Shown here piece by piece: positions 1 to 7,541 of a stretch of 64,000 nt of DNA. Position numbers and translations under genes: made by a program. Origin of the DNA: Saprospiraceae bacterium. GTDB taxonomy: Bacteria > Bacteroidota > Bacteroidia > Chitinophagales > Saprospiraceae. The stretch spans positions 62,001-126,000 of the forward strand of contig JAHBTW010000004.1 of assembly GCA_019638385.1 (NCBI GenBank). The letters are read 5' to 3'. Under the pieces are notes generated by a model. The model made no database searches. It was not told where the DNA came from and was given only the letters and a program-made list of their open reading frames with translations. Positions within the stretch are counted from its first letter, which is position 1, and every line of letters starts with the position of its first letter.

Positions 1-426
1 CTCGTACCCGTGGCAATATGGACAGTGTACTATAGAAATCCCCCAACATTCCGCAAAACCTTTTATGGCGGGCAGCTTGTCTTTTATTCCGGTGGCAAAA
101 ACCAATTTCTTCGCGTGAAATTCCTCGCCCGATTTGGTGGCAATTAAAAACCCGTTTTCCGTTTTCATTCCGTGTACGGCCAATCCGCGCACCAATTTGA
201 CGGTAGGGTACTTCAAAACCTGTTTAAGGGCTTTTTTCGCAATGGCCGCCGGTTTTTTCCCATCCTGCGTAATGAAATTATGCGAATGGGGCGTTTGACG
301 GTTGCATGGCATCCCGCTGTCAATAATCAGCACCTTGCGCAAGGAACGACCCAGTGCCATGGCCGCGGAAAGCCCGGCGTAACTTCCACCGATGATGATG
401 GTGTCAAAGTTTTTTCGGTTGGTCAT
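1..426 (-). CDS. NAD(P)/FAD-dependent oxidoreductase, thioredoxin-reductase-like (3' end outside window)
   Basis: Reading the minus strand from the ATG at 426 gives MTNRKNFDTIIIGGSYAGLS, an FAD-binding GxGxxG-type Rossmann motif (IIGGSYAGLSAA, residues 10-21). It is followed by conserved pieces of the thioredoxin-reductase-like family (LIIDSG, HNFITQDG, LVFATGIKDKLP) and a CPYCHGYE segment near residue 138. CPYC is the pair of cysteines expected in this fold, which in the family either works as a redox disulfide or is retained in flavin-only relatives. The frame is open to base 1, so only about 142 N-terminal residues are present. The NADPH domain and true length cannot be judged. The product is probably a cytosolic flavoprotein that reduces a disulfide or small-molecule substrate. 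It could equally be a TR-like monooxygenase relative. Confidence 0.85.
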   Translation of the reverse strand, partial: MTNRKNFDTIIIGGSYAGLSAAMALGRSLRKVLIIDSGMPCNRQTPHSHNFITQDGKKPAAIAKKALKQVLKYPTVKLVRGLAVHGMKTENGFLIATKSGEEFHAKKLVFATGIKDKLPAIKGFAECWGISIVHCPYCHGYE

Positions 427-814
427 TGGTTGATTTGGTTGAATTTGGAGGAATTTTGCTGTTGCTTGGTAGGCTTCACAAAGATACAAGACTTTCAAGA
501 AGCAGGCAAAAACGGCGGGCGTACCGGAATACTTATCCGATCGTCTTCGACGAGAAATGCGATAAGTTACTGATTTACAGAATTGAATGTCAGGAGGCGT
601 GCGAATAGTAGGTTCCTGTCATGAGACAGGAACCAGCGATTGCTTTTTAAATTTTTTGATAGGAAGGCTGATGGCCGGCGGGGTGATAAGACACTGTAGT
701 ACAGCAATTCCGAGACGTGCGGATAGTGGGTAGAACCCACTAAATTGAGGCACTATGGGATATCACGCCAGCAGGAGCGCGGATGAGTTCGAATACGGCT
801 GAAGGTGTGTTGTG
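427..814. other. Intergenic region with two perfect hairpins
   Basis: No convincing gene is seen. Two perfect inverted repeats stand out: GGTTCCTGTC / GACAGGAACC with a 4-base loop at 611-634, followed on the plus strand by a T-rich stretch, and AGTGGGT / ACCCACT with a 3-base loop at 725-741. The second lies inside a wider ATAGTG...CACTAT arrangement. They sit between the antiporter remnant and the oxidoreductase gene, both on the minus strand, so they may belong to the untranslated region between them. Function is unknown. Confidence 0.5.
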
Positions 815-1780
815 TCAGGGTTGCAACTCTTCTTTTTGACGTTTATTTATGATGAGTCCAATCATCATTACCAAAGCGGTTAAAATGATAACCTGAATGA
901 TGAGTGGTCTATTTACCAATGAAATCTTATTTGCCGGGGCAATGGATAGAAAAAGTAAGATGGTAATAAGTCCTCTCGGTGCAACAAACAATAAAGGTTG
1001 CAAAGGGAGCCTGGAAAGTTTAAGTTGGATGGTCCGAAAGAAGAAGATGAAAAATACAATCCTGATAGCCCACAAAAAAGTGTCGGCGTTCAGCACTTCG
1101 GTCATTTCAATTAAGTAACCGAATAGCAGAAAGAATAGCGCTCTTACTAAGAATGCCACTTCAATAGTCAATTCTTTGAACTGGATTACCTCTTTGTTCA
1201 ACTCATCCGGTTTGAATCTTTCTATCCACTTGAACCTTTTCAACTCGTCCAGGTTGCCGATTGATAAACCAAAAAGCAAAATAAAAATCAGTCCCGGCAG
1301 ATGATAGATTTTTGAAACTTCATAAATTACAAACTCTTTATTGTGTTTAGCAAGATTCCGGACGCTTGGAATGGCAATCGCACTGCTGATTACGCAAAGT
1401 GGAATGGCATTAATCAAACCATCTTTAAAACTGAAGTCTCCGAACTGCCGGAATGCCAATGCAAGAAGAACTGCCAGTGCAATTATGGGGAGCAAAGCGC
1501 CGATAAAAGATTTTTTGATCGGCCCAAATTTGGATTTATTGAGTTCCAGTTCCAATGAACCTTCCAACACGATCAGAATAAGTCCTACGGTTCCTAAAAC
1601 GGGAAGAATGGAAGTGAAGTCGGGAAGTTGAATGTCAAACCATACCGTTAGTTGCCTGACTGCTCAGCCTAAAACCAGCAAAAGAATTACAGAAGGAATT
1701 TTTGTCTTGTAAGAGGTCAGGTCAAATACATATGCCAGGAGTAGTAGGACGCAAAAAGTGATGATTATTGTTATTGACAT
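815..1780 (-). pseudogene. Na+/H+ antiporter (CPA family), decayed: in-frame TGA and internal deletion
   Basis: The reading frame starts at ATG 1780 (MSITIIITFCVLLLLAYVFD) and runs hydrophobically to a TGA at 1664-1666, codon 39. There it reads LLLVLG-stop-AVRQLTVW, where relatives have LLLGW, so a single TGG to TGA change is the simplest explanation. After the stop the same frame continues uninterrupted to 815 with clear cation:proton antiporter sequence (IPLCVISSAIAIPSVRNL, LFVAPRGLITILLFLS). Family members of this type are about 400 residues. Here the region after KEFVIYE joins directly to VSKIYHLPGLIFIL, omitting the ESSLSDI-type membrane segment that I expect between them, so some 80 residues appear deleted in frame. 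Even with read-through, only about 321 residues would be made. Re-initiation at 1570 could give a 251-residue C-terminal piece, unlikely to transport. The call of the family is firm; the exact deletion size is from memory of the family. Confidence 0.8.
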
Positions 1781-2119
1781 TGATCGTTAATCTATACTTG
1801 TTTCTTGTATGTACGAGACCTCATAGCCCGCCCTTCTCCCAACCCAGATACTTGAAAATTTAGCGTATAGCTCCTTTTACCGGTTTCAGTGTGTTTTCGA
1901 CGGTTGCAAAACTAAGGATTACCCGGAAAAGTCAACCCGCCGGAGCAAAGTTTTTACAAAAGCTGCGAGCTTCGACCACGCCCTGCGTGGTTCGAGTTAG
2001 GGCTTAATCTAATAACTAAAATTTTTCCATTGAAAGGGGAATCCAACATATCTTCCTTAAATGGATACCTTTTTCATTTGAACGTGATAAACTCATAGCT
2101 CGTGGCTCGAAGCTCGTAG
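1781..2119. other. Intergenic region between argH and the antiporter remnant, with dispersed short repeats
   Basis: No gene is visible in these 339 bases. They contain a hairpin CGACCACGC / GCGTGGTTCG at 1973-1994 and, at 2093-2119, a run of CTCATAGCTCG / GGCTCGAAGCTCG / TAGCT units. The same motifs recur at 3455-3482, 3791-3845, 13865-13877, 57372-57403 and 61244-61264. The argH stop codon (2120-2122) abuts the second cluster. Confidence 0.6.
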
Positions 2120-3424
2120 CTAAAGAATCTTCCCGCACACCTCCTCCATTCTTTTCCCGATGGCTTCATTGCACAAATTTCCGATACTTCCCTCGTGGGT
2201 GTGTTGCACCTCTTTGGGCGGGATGAAGGCGCCCTGCTCAATGGCTTGCCCCACGTTGCGGTAGGCATCGCGGAAGGGAACGCCGGCGAGGACCTGTGCA
2301 TTGACGGCTTCCACGCTGAAGAGGTAGCGGTATTTTTCATCGTTGAGGATGCCGTCTTTTACGGTGACGTGTTGGAGCATAAAAGCGGTCATGCCGGCGC
2401 AGTTTTTCAGTTCGGCGATGGCGGGAAAGAGGATTTCTTTGGTCAGTTGCATATCGCGGTGGTAGCCGGAGGGCAGGTTGTTGCTGAGCAGGGTGAGTTC
2501 GTTGGGTAGGGCCTGAATGCGGTTGCATTTGGCGCGGATGAGTTCAAATACATCGGGGTTCTTTTTGTGGGGCATGATGCTGGAACCGGTCGTGAGCGCA
2601 TCGGGGAAGGAGAGGAAGCCGAAGTTTTGGTTCATGTACAGGCACACGTCGTAGGCGAGTTTGGAAAGCGTAGCCGCTATGCACGACATCGCCATGGCCA
2701 GCGCTTTTTCGGTTTTGCCGCGGGTCATTTGGGCATATACTACGTTGTAGTTCATCCCGGAGAAGCCCAGCAGTTCGGTGGTCATGGCGCGATCCAAAGG
2801 GAAAGACGAGCCGTAGCCCGCCCCGGATCCGAGGGGGTTTTTGTCGGCGATGTTCCAGGCGGCGACTAAGAACTCCATGTCGTCGCAGAGGCTTTCTGCG
2901 TAAGCGCCGAACCACAGTCCGAAGGAAGAAGGCATGGCGATCTGGAAATGCGTGTAGCCCGGCAGGAGTTTGTCGCGGTGCTGCTCGCTGAGTTGCAGCA
3001 GCAGGTCAAACAAGGTTTTTACCGCTTCCGCAATGGCGCGGATTTCGGCGCGCAGGTAGAGCTTGATGTCCAAGAGCACCTGATCGTTGCGGGATCGGCC
3101 GCTGTGTATTTTTTTGCCGGTTTCGCCGATACGGCGGGTGAGCAGGAGTTCTATCTGGGAATGCACGTCTTCCACGCCCGGCTCTATGGCGAATCGGCCG
3201 GCGCGGATGTCTTCGAGGATGCGGCGCAGTTCGGTCTGGATGCTATCCAATTCGGCTGCGGTGAGCAGTCCGATGTGTTGCAGCATTTGGGTGTGCGCTA
3301 TGGATCCGGCTACGTCGTGTTCGGCGAGCAGGAGGTCGAATTCCAGATCGCGGCCCACGGTGAATGCCTCGATGAGGCGGCTCCATTCGCCGGTATCGGC
3401 GGAGTCTTTTTGCCAGATTTTCAT
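2120..3424 (-). CDS. argH: Argininosuccinate lyase
   Basis: This enzyme splits argininosuccinate to arginine and fumarate, the last step of arginine synthesis, in the cytosol as a homotetramer of the fumarase/aspartase superfamily. The superfamily signature GSSIMPHKKNP is present near residue 270, with the catalytic-loop serine in it, and HSGRSRNDQ and GYTHFQIAMPSS are the other two conserved blocks. I take the start at 3424 (MKIWQKDSADTG), giving 434 residues, because the open frame upstream to 3487 runs into repeat-like sequence and lacks family similarity. It is the last gene of the minus-strand arginine cluster, separated from argE by a 400-base repeat-rich spacer. Its TAG stop touches a dispersed AGCTCG repeat. 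Confidence 0.97.
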   Translation of the reverse strand: MKIWQKDSADTGEWSRLIEAFTVGRDLEFDLLLAEHDVAGSIAHTQMLQHIGLLTAAELDSIQTELRRILEDIRAGRFAIEPGVEDVHSQIELLLTRRIGETGKKIHSGRSRNDQVLLDIKLYLRAEIRAIAEAVKTLFDLLLQLSEQHRDKLLPGYTHFQIAMPSSFGLWFGAYAESLCDDMEFLVAAWNIADKNPLGSGAGYGSSFPLDRAMTTELLGFSGMNYNVVYAQMTRGKTEKALAMAMSCIAATLSKLAYDVCLYMNQNFGFLSFPDALTTGSSIMPHKKNPDVFELIRAKCNRIQALPNELTLLSNNLPSGYHRDMQLTKEILFPAIAELKNCAGMTAFMLQHVTVKDGILNDEKYRYLFSVEAVNAQVLAGVPFRDAYRNVGQAIEQGAFIPPKEVQHTHEGSIGNLCNEAIGKRMEEVCGKIL

Positions 3425-3454
3425 ATTTCTTTTTGGTTGTGGGTTGTCCGTTGT

Positions 3455-3823
3455 GAGACTCGAAGCTCGAACCACGCTCCGGTGCACCGGCGTAAATTTT
3501 ATTTTTCTGCAAGCACAAAAATTTGATCATCAATTCAAAATATTCGCTTTCAAATATAACCCCGGAGGGGTTTAACGTGAATAGCCCCGATTGCCAATCG
3601 GGGTAAAGAGCGAAGTGGGCGACAACCCCGGAGGGGTTGAATTTTTAATAACCGTTTGACATTCAACCCTTTCAGGGTTGTTTGCTGCCTTTACTTTTAC
3701 CCTGGATTTCATCCAGGGCTAATCACATTCAAGCCCTTTCGGGCTTGACTCAGGCAACCCCGGGTTTTCTTAGGTTGACGCCCATTCGCCCCGGCGTGGT
3801 ACGAGCTTCGAGTTACGAGACTC
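3455..3823. repeat. Composite palindrome module between argE and argH, flanked by inverted repeats
   Basis: Inside lie six consecutive small palindromes: AACCCCGGAGGGGTT (3558-3572 and again 3624-3638), CCCCGATTGCCAATCGGGG (about 3585-3603), CAACCCTTTCAGGGTTG (3664-3680), CCCTGGATTTCATCCAGGG (about 3700-3718) and AAGCCCTTTCGGGCTT (3731-3746). The same palindromes in the same order occur again at 61036-61225. Outside them, 3455-3482 (GAGACTCGAAGCTCGAACCA...) and 3791-3823 (GGCGTGGTACGAGCTTCGAG...) are imperfect inverted repeats of about 28 bases. The arrangement resembles REP/BIME-type or MITE-type dispersed elements. No open reading frame is present, so mobilisation would need an enzyme encoded elsewhere. 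Confidence 0.8.
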
Positions 3824-3828
3824 GCAGC

Positions 3829-4887
3829 TCATAGCTCGCAGCTCAAAAGGTGTTCCAACAGGTGGACATAGCCCGCTATCCCCGCTTCAATTTCATGCAA
3901 ATAAACGAATTCATCGGCACTGTGTGAGCGGGCCGAATCGCCGGGGCCGATTTTCACGCTGGGAAAAGGCATCAGCGCCTGATCGGAGGTGGTGGGCGAG
4001 CCGTAGGTGTTCCAACCCAATGCCAGACCGGCCTGCACGAGCGGGTGCTCCAGCGGGATGGACGAAGGCCGCAGGCGCAAAGAGCGCGGCTGCACCTCGG
4101 CGCCGACGTGGCGGCGGATGATGTCGAGCAATTCCTCGTGCGTATAAGCGTCGGTGCAGCGAACGTCCACCGTGAAGCGGCACTCGGCGGGCACGACGTT
4201 GTGCTGTGTGCCGGCTTGTATCACGGTCACGCTCATCTTCACCGGACCGAGCGCGGGCGATACTTTCGGGAACCGGTATGAGCGAAACCATTCGATGTCG
4301 GGCAGCGCCTTGTAAAGGGCATTGACGCCTTCCTCGCGGGCGGCATGGCCGGATTCGCCGCGGGCCGTGCAGTCCAGCACCAACAGTCCTTTTTCGGCCA
4401 CGGCCATTTGCATCAGCGTGGGTTCGCCTACGATGGCTACGGCGATGTCCCCCAATTCGGGAAGAATGGATTCTATGCCGTTCCTTCCGGATATTTCCTC
4501 CTCGGCGGTGGCGGCCGCTATGAGGTTGTACCGTAAATCGGCGCGTTCATAAAAATAGAGGAACGCAGCCAGCAGCGACACTAAGGCGGCGCCCGCGTCG
4601 TTGCTGCCGAGACCGTAGAGTTTGCCGTCCTTTTCGATGGGCGTAAAAGGATCGAGGGTGTAGGCCGGGTTGGGCTTTACGGTATCGTGGTGAGAATTGA
4701 GCAGGAGAGTCGGTTTGGCTGGGTCGAAGTGCTTGTTGCGCGCCCACACGTTGTGGCGTTTTCGCTGCACGGGCACGCCCCGGCTTTCCAAAAAGGCGGC
4801 GATGAGATCGGCGGTACCCTGTTCTTCACGGCTGAAGGAGGGCGTTGCGATGAGGCGGCGGAGGAGTGCGATGGCGTCGGTTGTCAT
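3829..4887 (-). CDS. argE: M20-family N-acyl-ornithine/citrulline deacylase (ArgE-like)
   Basis: This is a predicted zinc-dependent M20 amidohydrolase that removes the acyl group from the arginine-pathway intermediate. In Bacteroidota that use ArgF', the substrate is N-acetyl- or N-succinyl-citrulline. Visible motifs are LLLNSHHDTVKP (metal-ligand His and Asp), GLGSNDAGAA, ATAEEEISGRNG (catalytic Glu pair), VGEPTLMQ and GPGDSARSHSADEFV (C-terminal metal ligand). The chosen start is ATG 4887 (MTTDAIALLRRL), 352 residues. It overlaps the TGA of the upstream ATPase as ATGA, which suggests translational coupling. A longer open frame to 4929 would only overlap the ATPase further. The last residues (LLSCEL) and the stop are encoded within a dispersed AGCTCGCAGCT-type repeat. 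Substrate choice cannot be read from the sequence. Confidence 0.9.
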   Translation of the reverse strand: MTTDAIALLRRLIATPSFSREEQGTADLIAAFLESRGVPVQRKRHNVWARNKHFDPAKPTLLLNSHHDTVKPNPAYTLDPFTPIEKDGKLYGLGSNDAGAALVSLLAAFLYFYERADLRYNLIAAATAEEEISGRNGIESILPELGDIAVAIVGEPTLMQMAVAEKGLLVLDCTARGESGHAAREEGVNALYKALPDIEWFRSYRFPKVSPALGPVKMSVTVIQAGTQHNVVPAECRFTVDVRCTDAYTHEELLDIIRRHVGAEVQPRSLRLRPSSIPLEHPLVQAGLALGWNTYGSPTTSDQALMPFPSVKIGPGDSARSHSADEFVYLHEIEAGIAGYVHLLEHLLSCEL

Positions 4888-6047
4888 AACGAGGGCAATT
4901 CTTCCTTCAAAAAATGCTCCAGCCCGCACACCTTTTGTGTTTCATTGCGCATCCAATTCTCCCCTTCCGGGATGAGGATGTATTGATGATCGGCTTTTAA
5001 TTCGGCAGCAGATTCATAAAACCCACGTGCGGGGGTGGGGTCAACGCTGTATTTGATTTCAATCAACACTTTTTTGCCGCCGGGTTGCCACAAAACCAAA
5101 TCTGCCTCCGCGCCGGCGTGGGTGCGATAGTAGTCGTATTGCCATGAAGCCCCGGCCGCCGATATGACCTGCTCTATGACATAGCCTTCCCAGGATGGGC
5201 CGAGAAAAATGGTGCTGTGGAGGCGTTCTGCGCTATTTATTTGCAAAAGACTGTGCAGCAGGCCTGTATCGCGAAAGTATAACTTGGGAGCGCGCACCAA
5301 ACGCTTGGAGGCATTGTGAAAATAGGGCGGCAATCGCCTTATGAGAAAACTGCCCTCCAGAATATCGAGATACTTGCCGAGTGTTTTCGAGTTGATGTTC
5401 ATCGTATTGGAAACGTCTGTGAGGTTCAGTGTTTTTCCGTTGATGGAAGCTAATACCTGCAACAAGCGCCCCATAGACGGAATAGAAATTTCATAACCGA
5501 GGCTGCGAATGTCGCGTTGCAAAAAGGTGTCAATGAAATTCTCCAACCACATCCGACTCACTTCGTCCGATTCTGCCAGCAGCGACAACGGGAATCCTCC
5601 TCTGAACCAGTGTTCATACATGGTGCTGACACCGGCTATTTCGGGCAGTGTAAAGGGCGTCAATTCAAAATAAGCGATGCGCCCGGCCAAGGTTTCGGTA
5701 TTGTTTCGGATGAGATCGGGGGTAGAGGAGCCCGTGAGAATGAACCGGGCGGGTTCGCGTTGTTGATCCACCAGCCAGCGCAGCAGCGGCAGCAACTCCG
5801 GCATATTCTGAATTTCGTCAATGATAACGCATTTATCTGTTTGTTGGGTAAGGAACAGTTCCGGCTCGGCGAGGCGCTGCCGGTCGCTGTTGCGTTCAAG
5901 GTCAAGGAACAGGGTGGGTTTATCCAAAGTGTCTTCTAATACCTTAGCGAGCGTGGTTTTTCCCACTTGTCGCGGGCCGATGATGCCTACGACCGGAAAC
6001 GCGGTCAGCGCTTTTTTGACTTTTTCGGTAATGCGACGTTCTATCAT
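4884..6047 (-). CDS. AAA ATPase with DUF4143-type, PD-(D/E)XK-like C-terminal domain (ATPase 1)
   Basis: This is a 387-residue P-loop ATPase. Walker A is GPRQVGKT (residues 24-31), Walker B is KCVIIDEIQ, and a sensor-like ILTGSSTPDL follows. A winged-helix-like middle (LTDVSNTMNINSKTLGKYLDIL) precedes the C-terminal region typical of DUF4143, where HAGAEADLVLW and VLIEIKY match the D...E-x-K pattern of PD-(D/E)XK nucleases. The start at 6047 (MIERRITEK) is preferred over 6092 because the extra codons lie in the promoter/dyad region. Its stop overlaps argE as ATGA. A perfect 15-bp dyad lies just upstream. The cellular role of this family is not settled. It sits in an arginine cluster without an obvious metabolic link and is probably an inserted accessory gene. 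Confidence 0.88.
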   Translation of the reverse strand: MIERRITEKVKKALTAFPVVGIIGPRQVGKTTLAKVLEDTLDKPTLFLDLERNSDRQRLAEPELFLTQQTDKCVIIDEIQNMPELLPLLRWLVDQQREPARFILTGSSTPDLIRNNTETLAGRIAYFELTPFTLPEIAGVSTMYEHWFRGGFPLSLLAESDEVSRMWLENFIDTFLQRDIRSLGYEISIPSMGRLLQVLASINGKTLNLTDVSNTMNINSKTLGKYLDILEGSFLIRRLPPYFHNASKRLVRAPKLYFRDTGLLHSLLQINSAERLHSTIFLGPSWEGYVIEQVISAAGASWQYDYYRTHAGAEADLVLWQPGGKKVLIEIKYSVDPTPARGFYESAAELKADHQYILIPEGENWMRNETQKVCGLEHFLKEELPSL

Positions 6048-6051
6048 GCAG

Positions 6052-6109
6052 CAAAAATAACAATTAACCTTGAAAATTATCCATAGCAGCACTCAATTTT
6101 CAAGGTTAA
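6052..6109 (-). promoter_or_regulatory. Perfect 15-bp dyad and -7-like box upstream of ATPase 1
   Basis: TTAACCTTGAAAATT (6064-6078) and its exact complement AATTTTCAAGGTTAA (6095-6109) are separated by 16 bases. On the minus strand, TATTTTTG (6059-6052) fits TAnnTTTG and ends four bases before the ATPase ATG, so a transcript would have almost no leader. The dyad covers the region where the -33 element should be, as an operator would. It could instead be the hairpin ending the upstream ATPase 2 transcript. Confidence 0.55.
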
Positions 6110-6176
6110 ATCTGTTTTTTTGGAAATAGTGTCGGGGTAACTGGCATTCACCCTGACACTAAGTAGCTCACACAAA

Positions 6177-7301
6177 CTAAGAGATAAATGGCAGAAAATT
6201 TTCGCGGTGAATGCACTCGTACTGCGCATTCGGATAGGTTTCCAGCCATGATTGGGGTGGTTTGGAAGGCTTGCCCCATTTCATTTCAAACCCGGAAAGA
6301 CCGCCTGCCGCTTCTTCCACATAGTCCATCTCTGCGCCGGTGTAGGTGCGCCAGAAATAGGAATTAATGCGCGCTCTGCCGTATTTTATTTTTTTCAACC
6401 TTTCCACAATGAGGAAATTTTCCCACAATGCGCCGGTATCTGCTCTCAGCGATGGTGGGTTGTAATTATTGATCAGGTTGTTGCGAACGCCGAGATCGTA
6501 AAAATAAATTTTACTCATCTTGGTGATTTCTTTTCGGAGGTTATTATTGTAGCCGCCGAGTCTGAAAATGATAAACCCCTTTTCTAATAAATCTATGTAG
6601 TTGGCAACTGTTTCGTGGCTCATGCCTAAAGCCCGCGCCAATTCATTGAGCGACACGGTATTGCCGATCTGCATAGCCAGCATTTGCAAAAGCTTCCTGA
6701 TTTTATCCGCATATTTAATGCCCGATAATTTTAAAATATCCTTGTACAAATAGGCAGAGGTAAGCTCGTCGAGGCGGTCTATTTTGGCTTCTGCGCCTGT
6801 AGTGTGCAAGATTTCGGGATAACTGCCGTACAGCAACAGGGATTCTATCTGGTTTTTAAATTCAAAAACGGAACTGTGCAATTGGATTTCTTGTGCTGAA
6901 ATCGGGAAGAGCCTGTATGTTTTGGTGCGTCCGGTGAGCGGCTCCTGAATGTGGTTCGCCAGTTCGAAGGAAGATGATCCGGTTACAATGATTTTCAAAT
7001 GCGGCATTTCATCATAGAGAATCTTCAGATTAATACCGATGTCTTGTATGTTTTGAGCTTCGTCTATGAACAGGAGCGTATGGGCGCCAATCAATTCCTG
7101 CATTTTGCGCAGGTCGCGCGAGGAAAAAACCTCGTTGTATATCAACTGATCGGCATTGACAGACAATGCATCAGGATGCCCTTCAAGGAGTTCTTTAACG
7201 AGCGTAGTTTTGCCAACTTGCCGGGGGCCGTACAAAATGATTATTTTGTTAAGCTCCCGCAGGTCCTGCTCAATTTGCGATTTAATAATGCGTGGATACA
7301 T
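6177..7301 (-). CDS. AAA ATPase with DUF4143-type C-terminal domain (ATPase 2)
   Basis: This 374-residue protein has Walker A GPRQVGKT (residues 25-32), Walker B TLLFIDEAQ, a TGSSSFEL sensor-like strand and GRTKTYRLFPISAQEI. A winged-helix-like segment follows (VSLNELARALGMSHETVANYIDLLEKG), then KIYFYDLGVRNNLI, the typical entry to DUF4143. The C terminus has TYTGAEMDYV and GFEMKWG, again resembling the E-x-K of a PD-(D/E)XK fold. It is related to ATPase 1 but clearly not a recent copy. The start at 7301 is the only good ATG. The 240 bases upstream, towards argB, hold a 32-bp tandem repeat. Function is unknown; regulatory or toxin-like roles have been considered for the family. Confidence 0.87.
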   Translation of the reverse strand: MYPRIIKSQIEQDLRELNKIIILYGPRQVGKTTLVKELLEGHPDALSVNADQLIYNEVFSSRDLRKMQELIGAHTLLFIDEAQNIQDIGINLKILYDEMPHLKIIVTGSSSFELANHIQEPLTGRTKTYRLFPISAQEIQLHSSVFEFKNQIESLLLYGSYPEILHTTGAEAKIDRLDELTSAYLYKDILKLSGIKYADKIRKLLQMLAMQIGNTVSLNELARALGMSHETVANYIDLLEKGFIIFRLGGYNNNLRKEITKMSKIYFYDLGVRNNLINNYNPPSLRADTGALWENFLIVERLKKIKYGRARINSYFWRTYTGAEMDYVEEAAGGLSGFEMKWGKPSKPPQSWLETYPNAQYECIHRENFLPFIS

Positions 7302-7325
7302 GGTCAGTTCTCATTGAATCGAACA

Positions 7326-7412
7326 AATTTACGCGAATTTTTCCAGCCCACCTGAAAAATTCACGCGAATTCGTCGGGTTCACCTGAAAAATTCACGCGA
7401 ATTCGTCGGGTC
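7326..7412. repeat. 32-bp tandem repeat upstream of ATPase 2
   Basis: A 32-base unit (starting CACCTGAAAAATTCACGCG) occurs at 7349-7380 and 7381-7412, differing only in the last base. A degenerate partial copy (AATTTACGCGAATTTTTCC) lies at 7327-7345, closer to the gene. Read on the minus strand, each unit contains ATTCGCGTGAAT, a short dyad. The proximal copy provides TAAATTTG, a good TAnnTTTG -7 box. The array is therefore well placed to be an operator set for the ATPase gene. Confidence 0.7.
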
Positions 7413-7541
7413 CACATCCGGGCAAAAGTACGTGACGCATCGCGAGGAGCGATTGCAAAGGGATTTTTATCCGCCGGGGCGGGTGCTTCGTTCGTTTGCC
7501 CATTTGCCTTTTTTACTTTTGCCTTTTTACTTCCCTTGACT

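Noticed and set aside
3558..3746. CRISPR array
   Set aside because: The repeated units are different palindromes in a row, with no constant repeat and spacer lengths; no cas gene is present.
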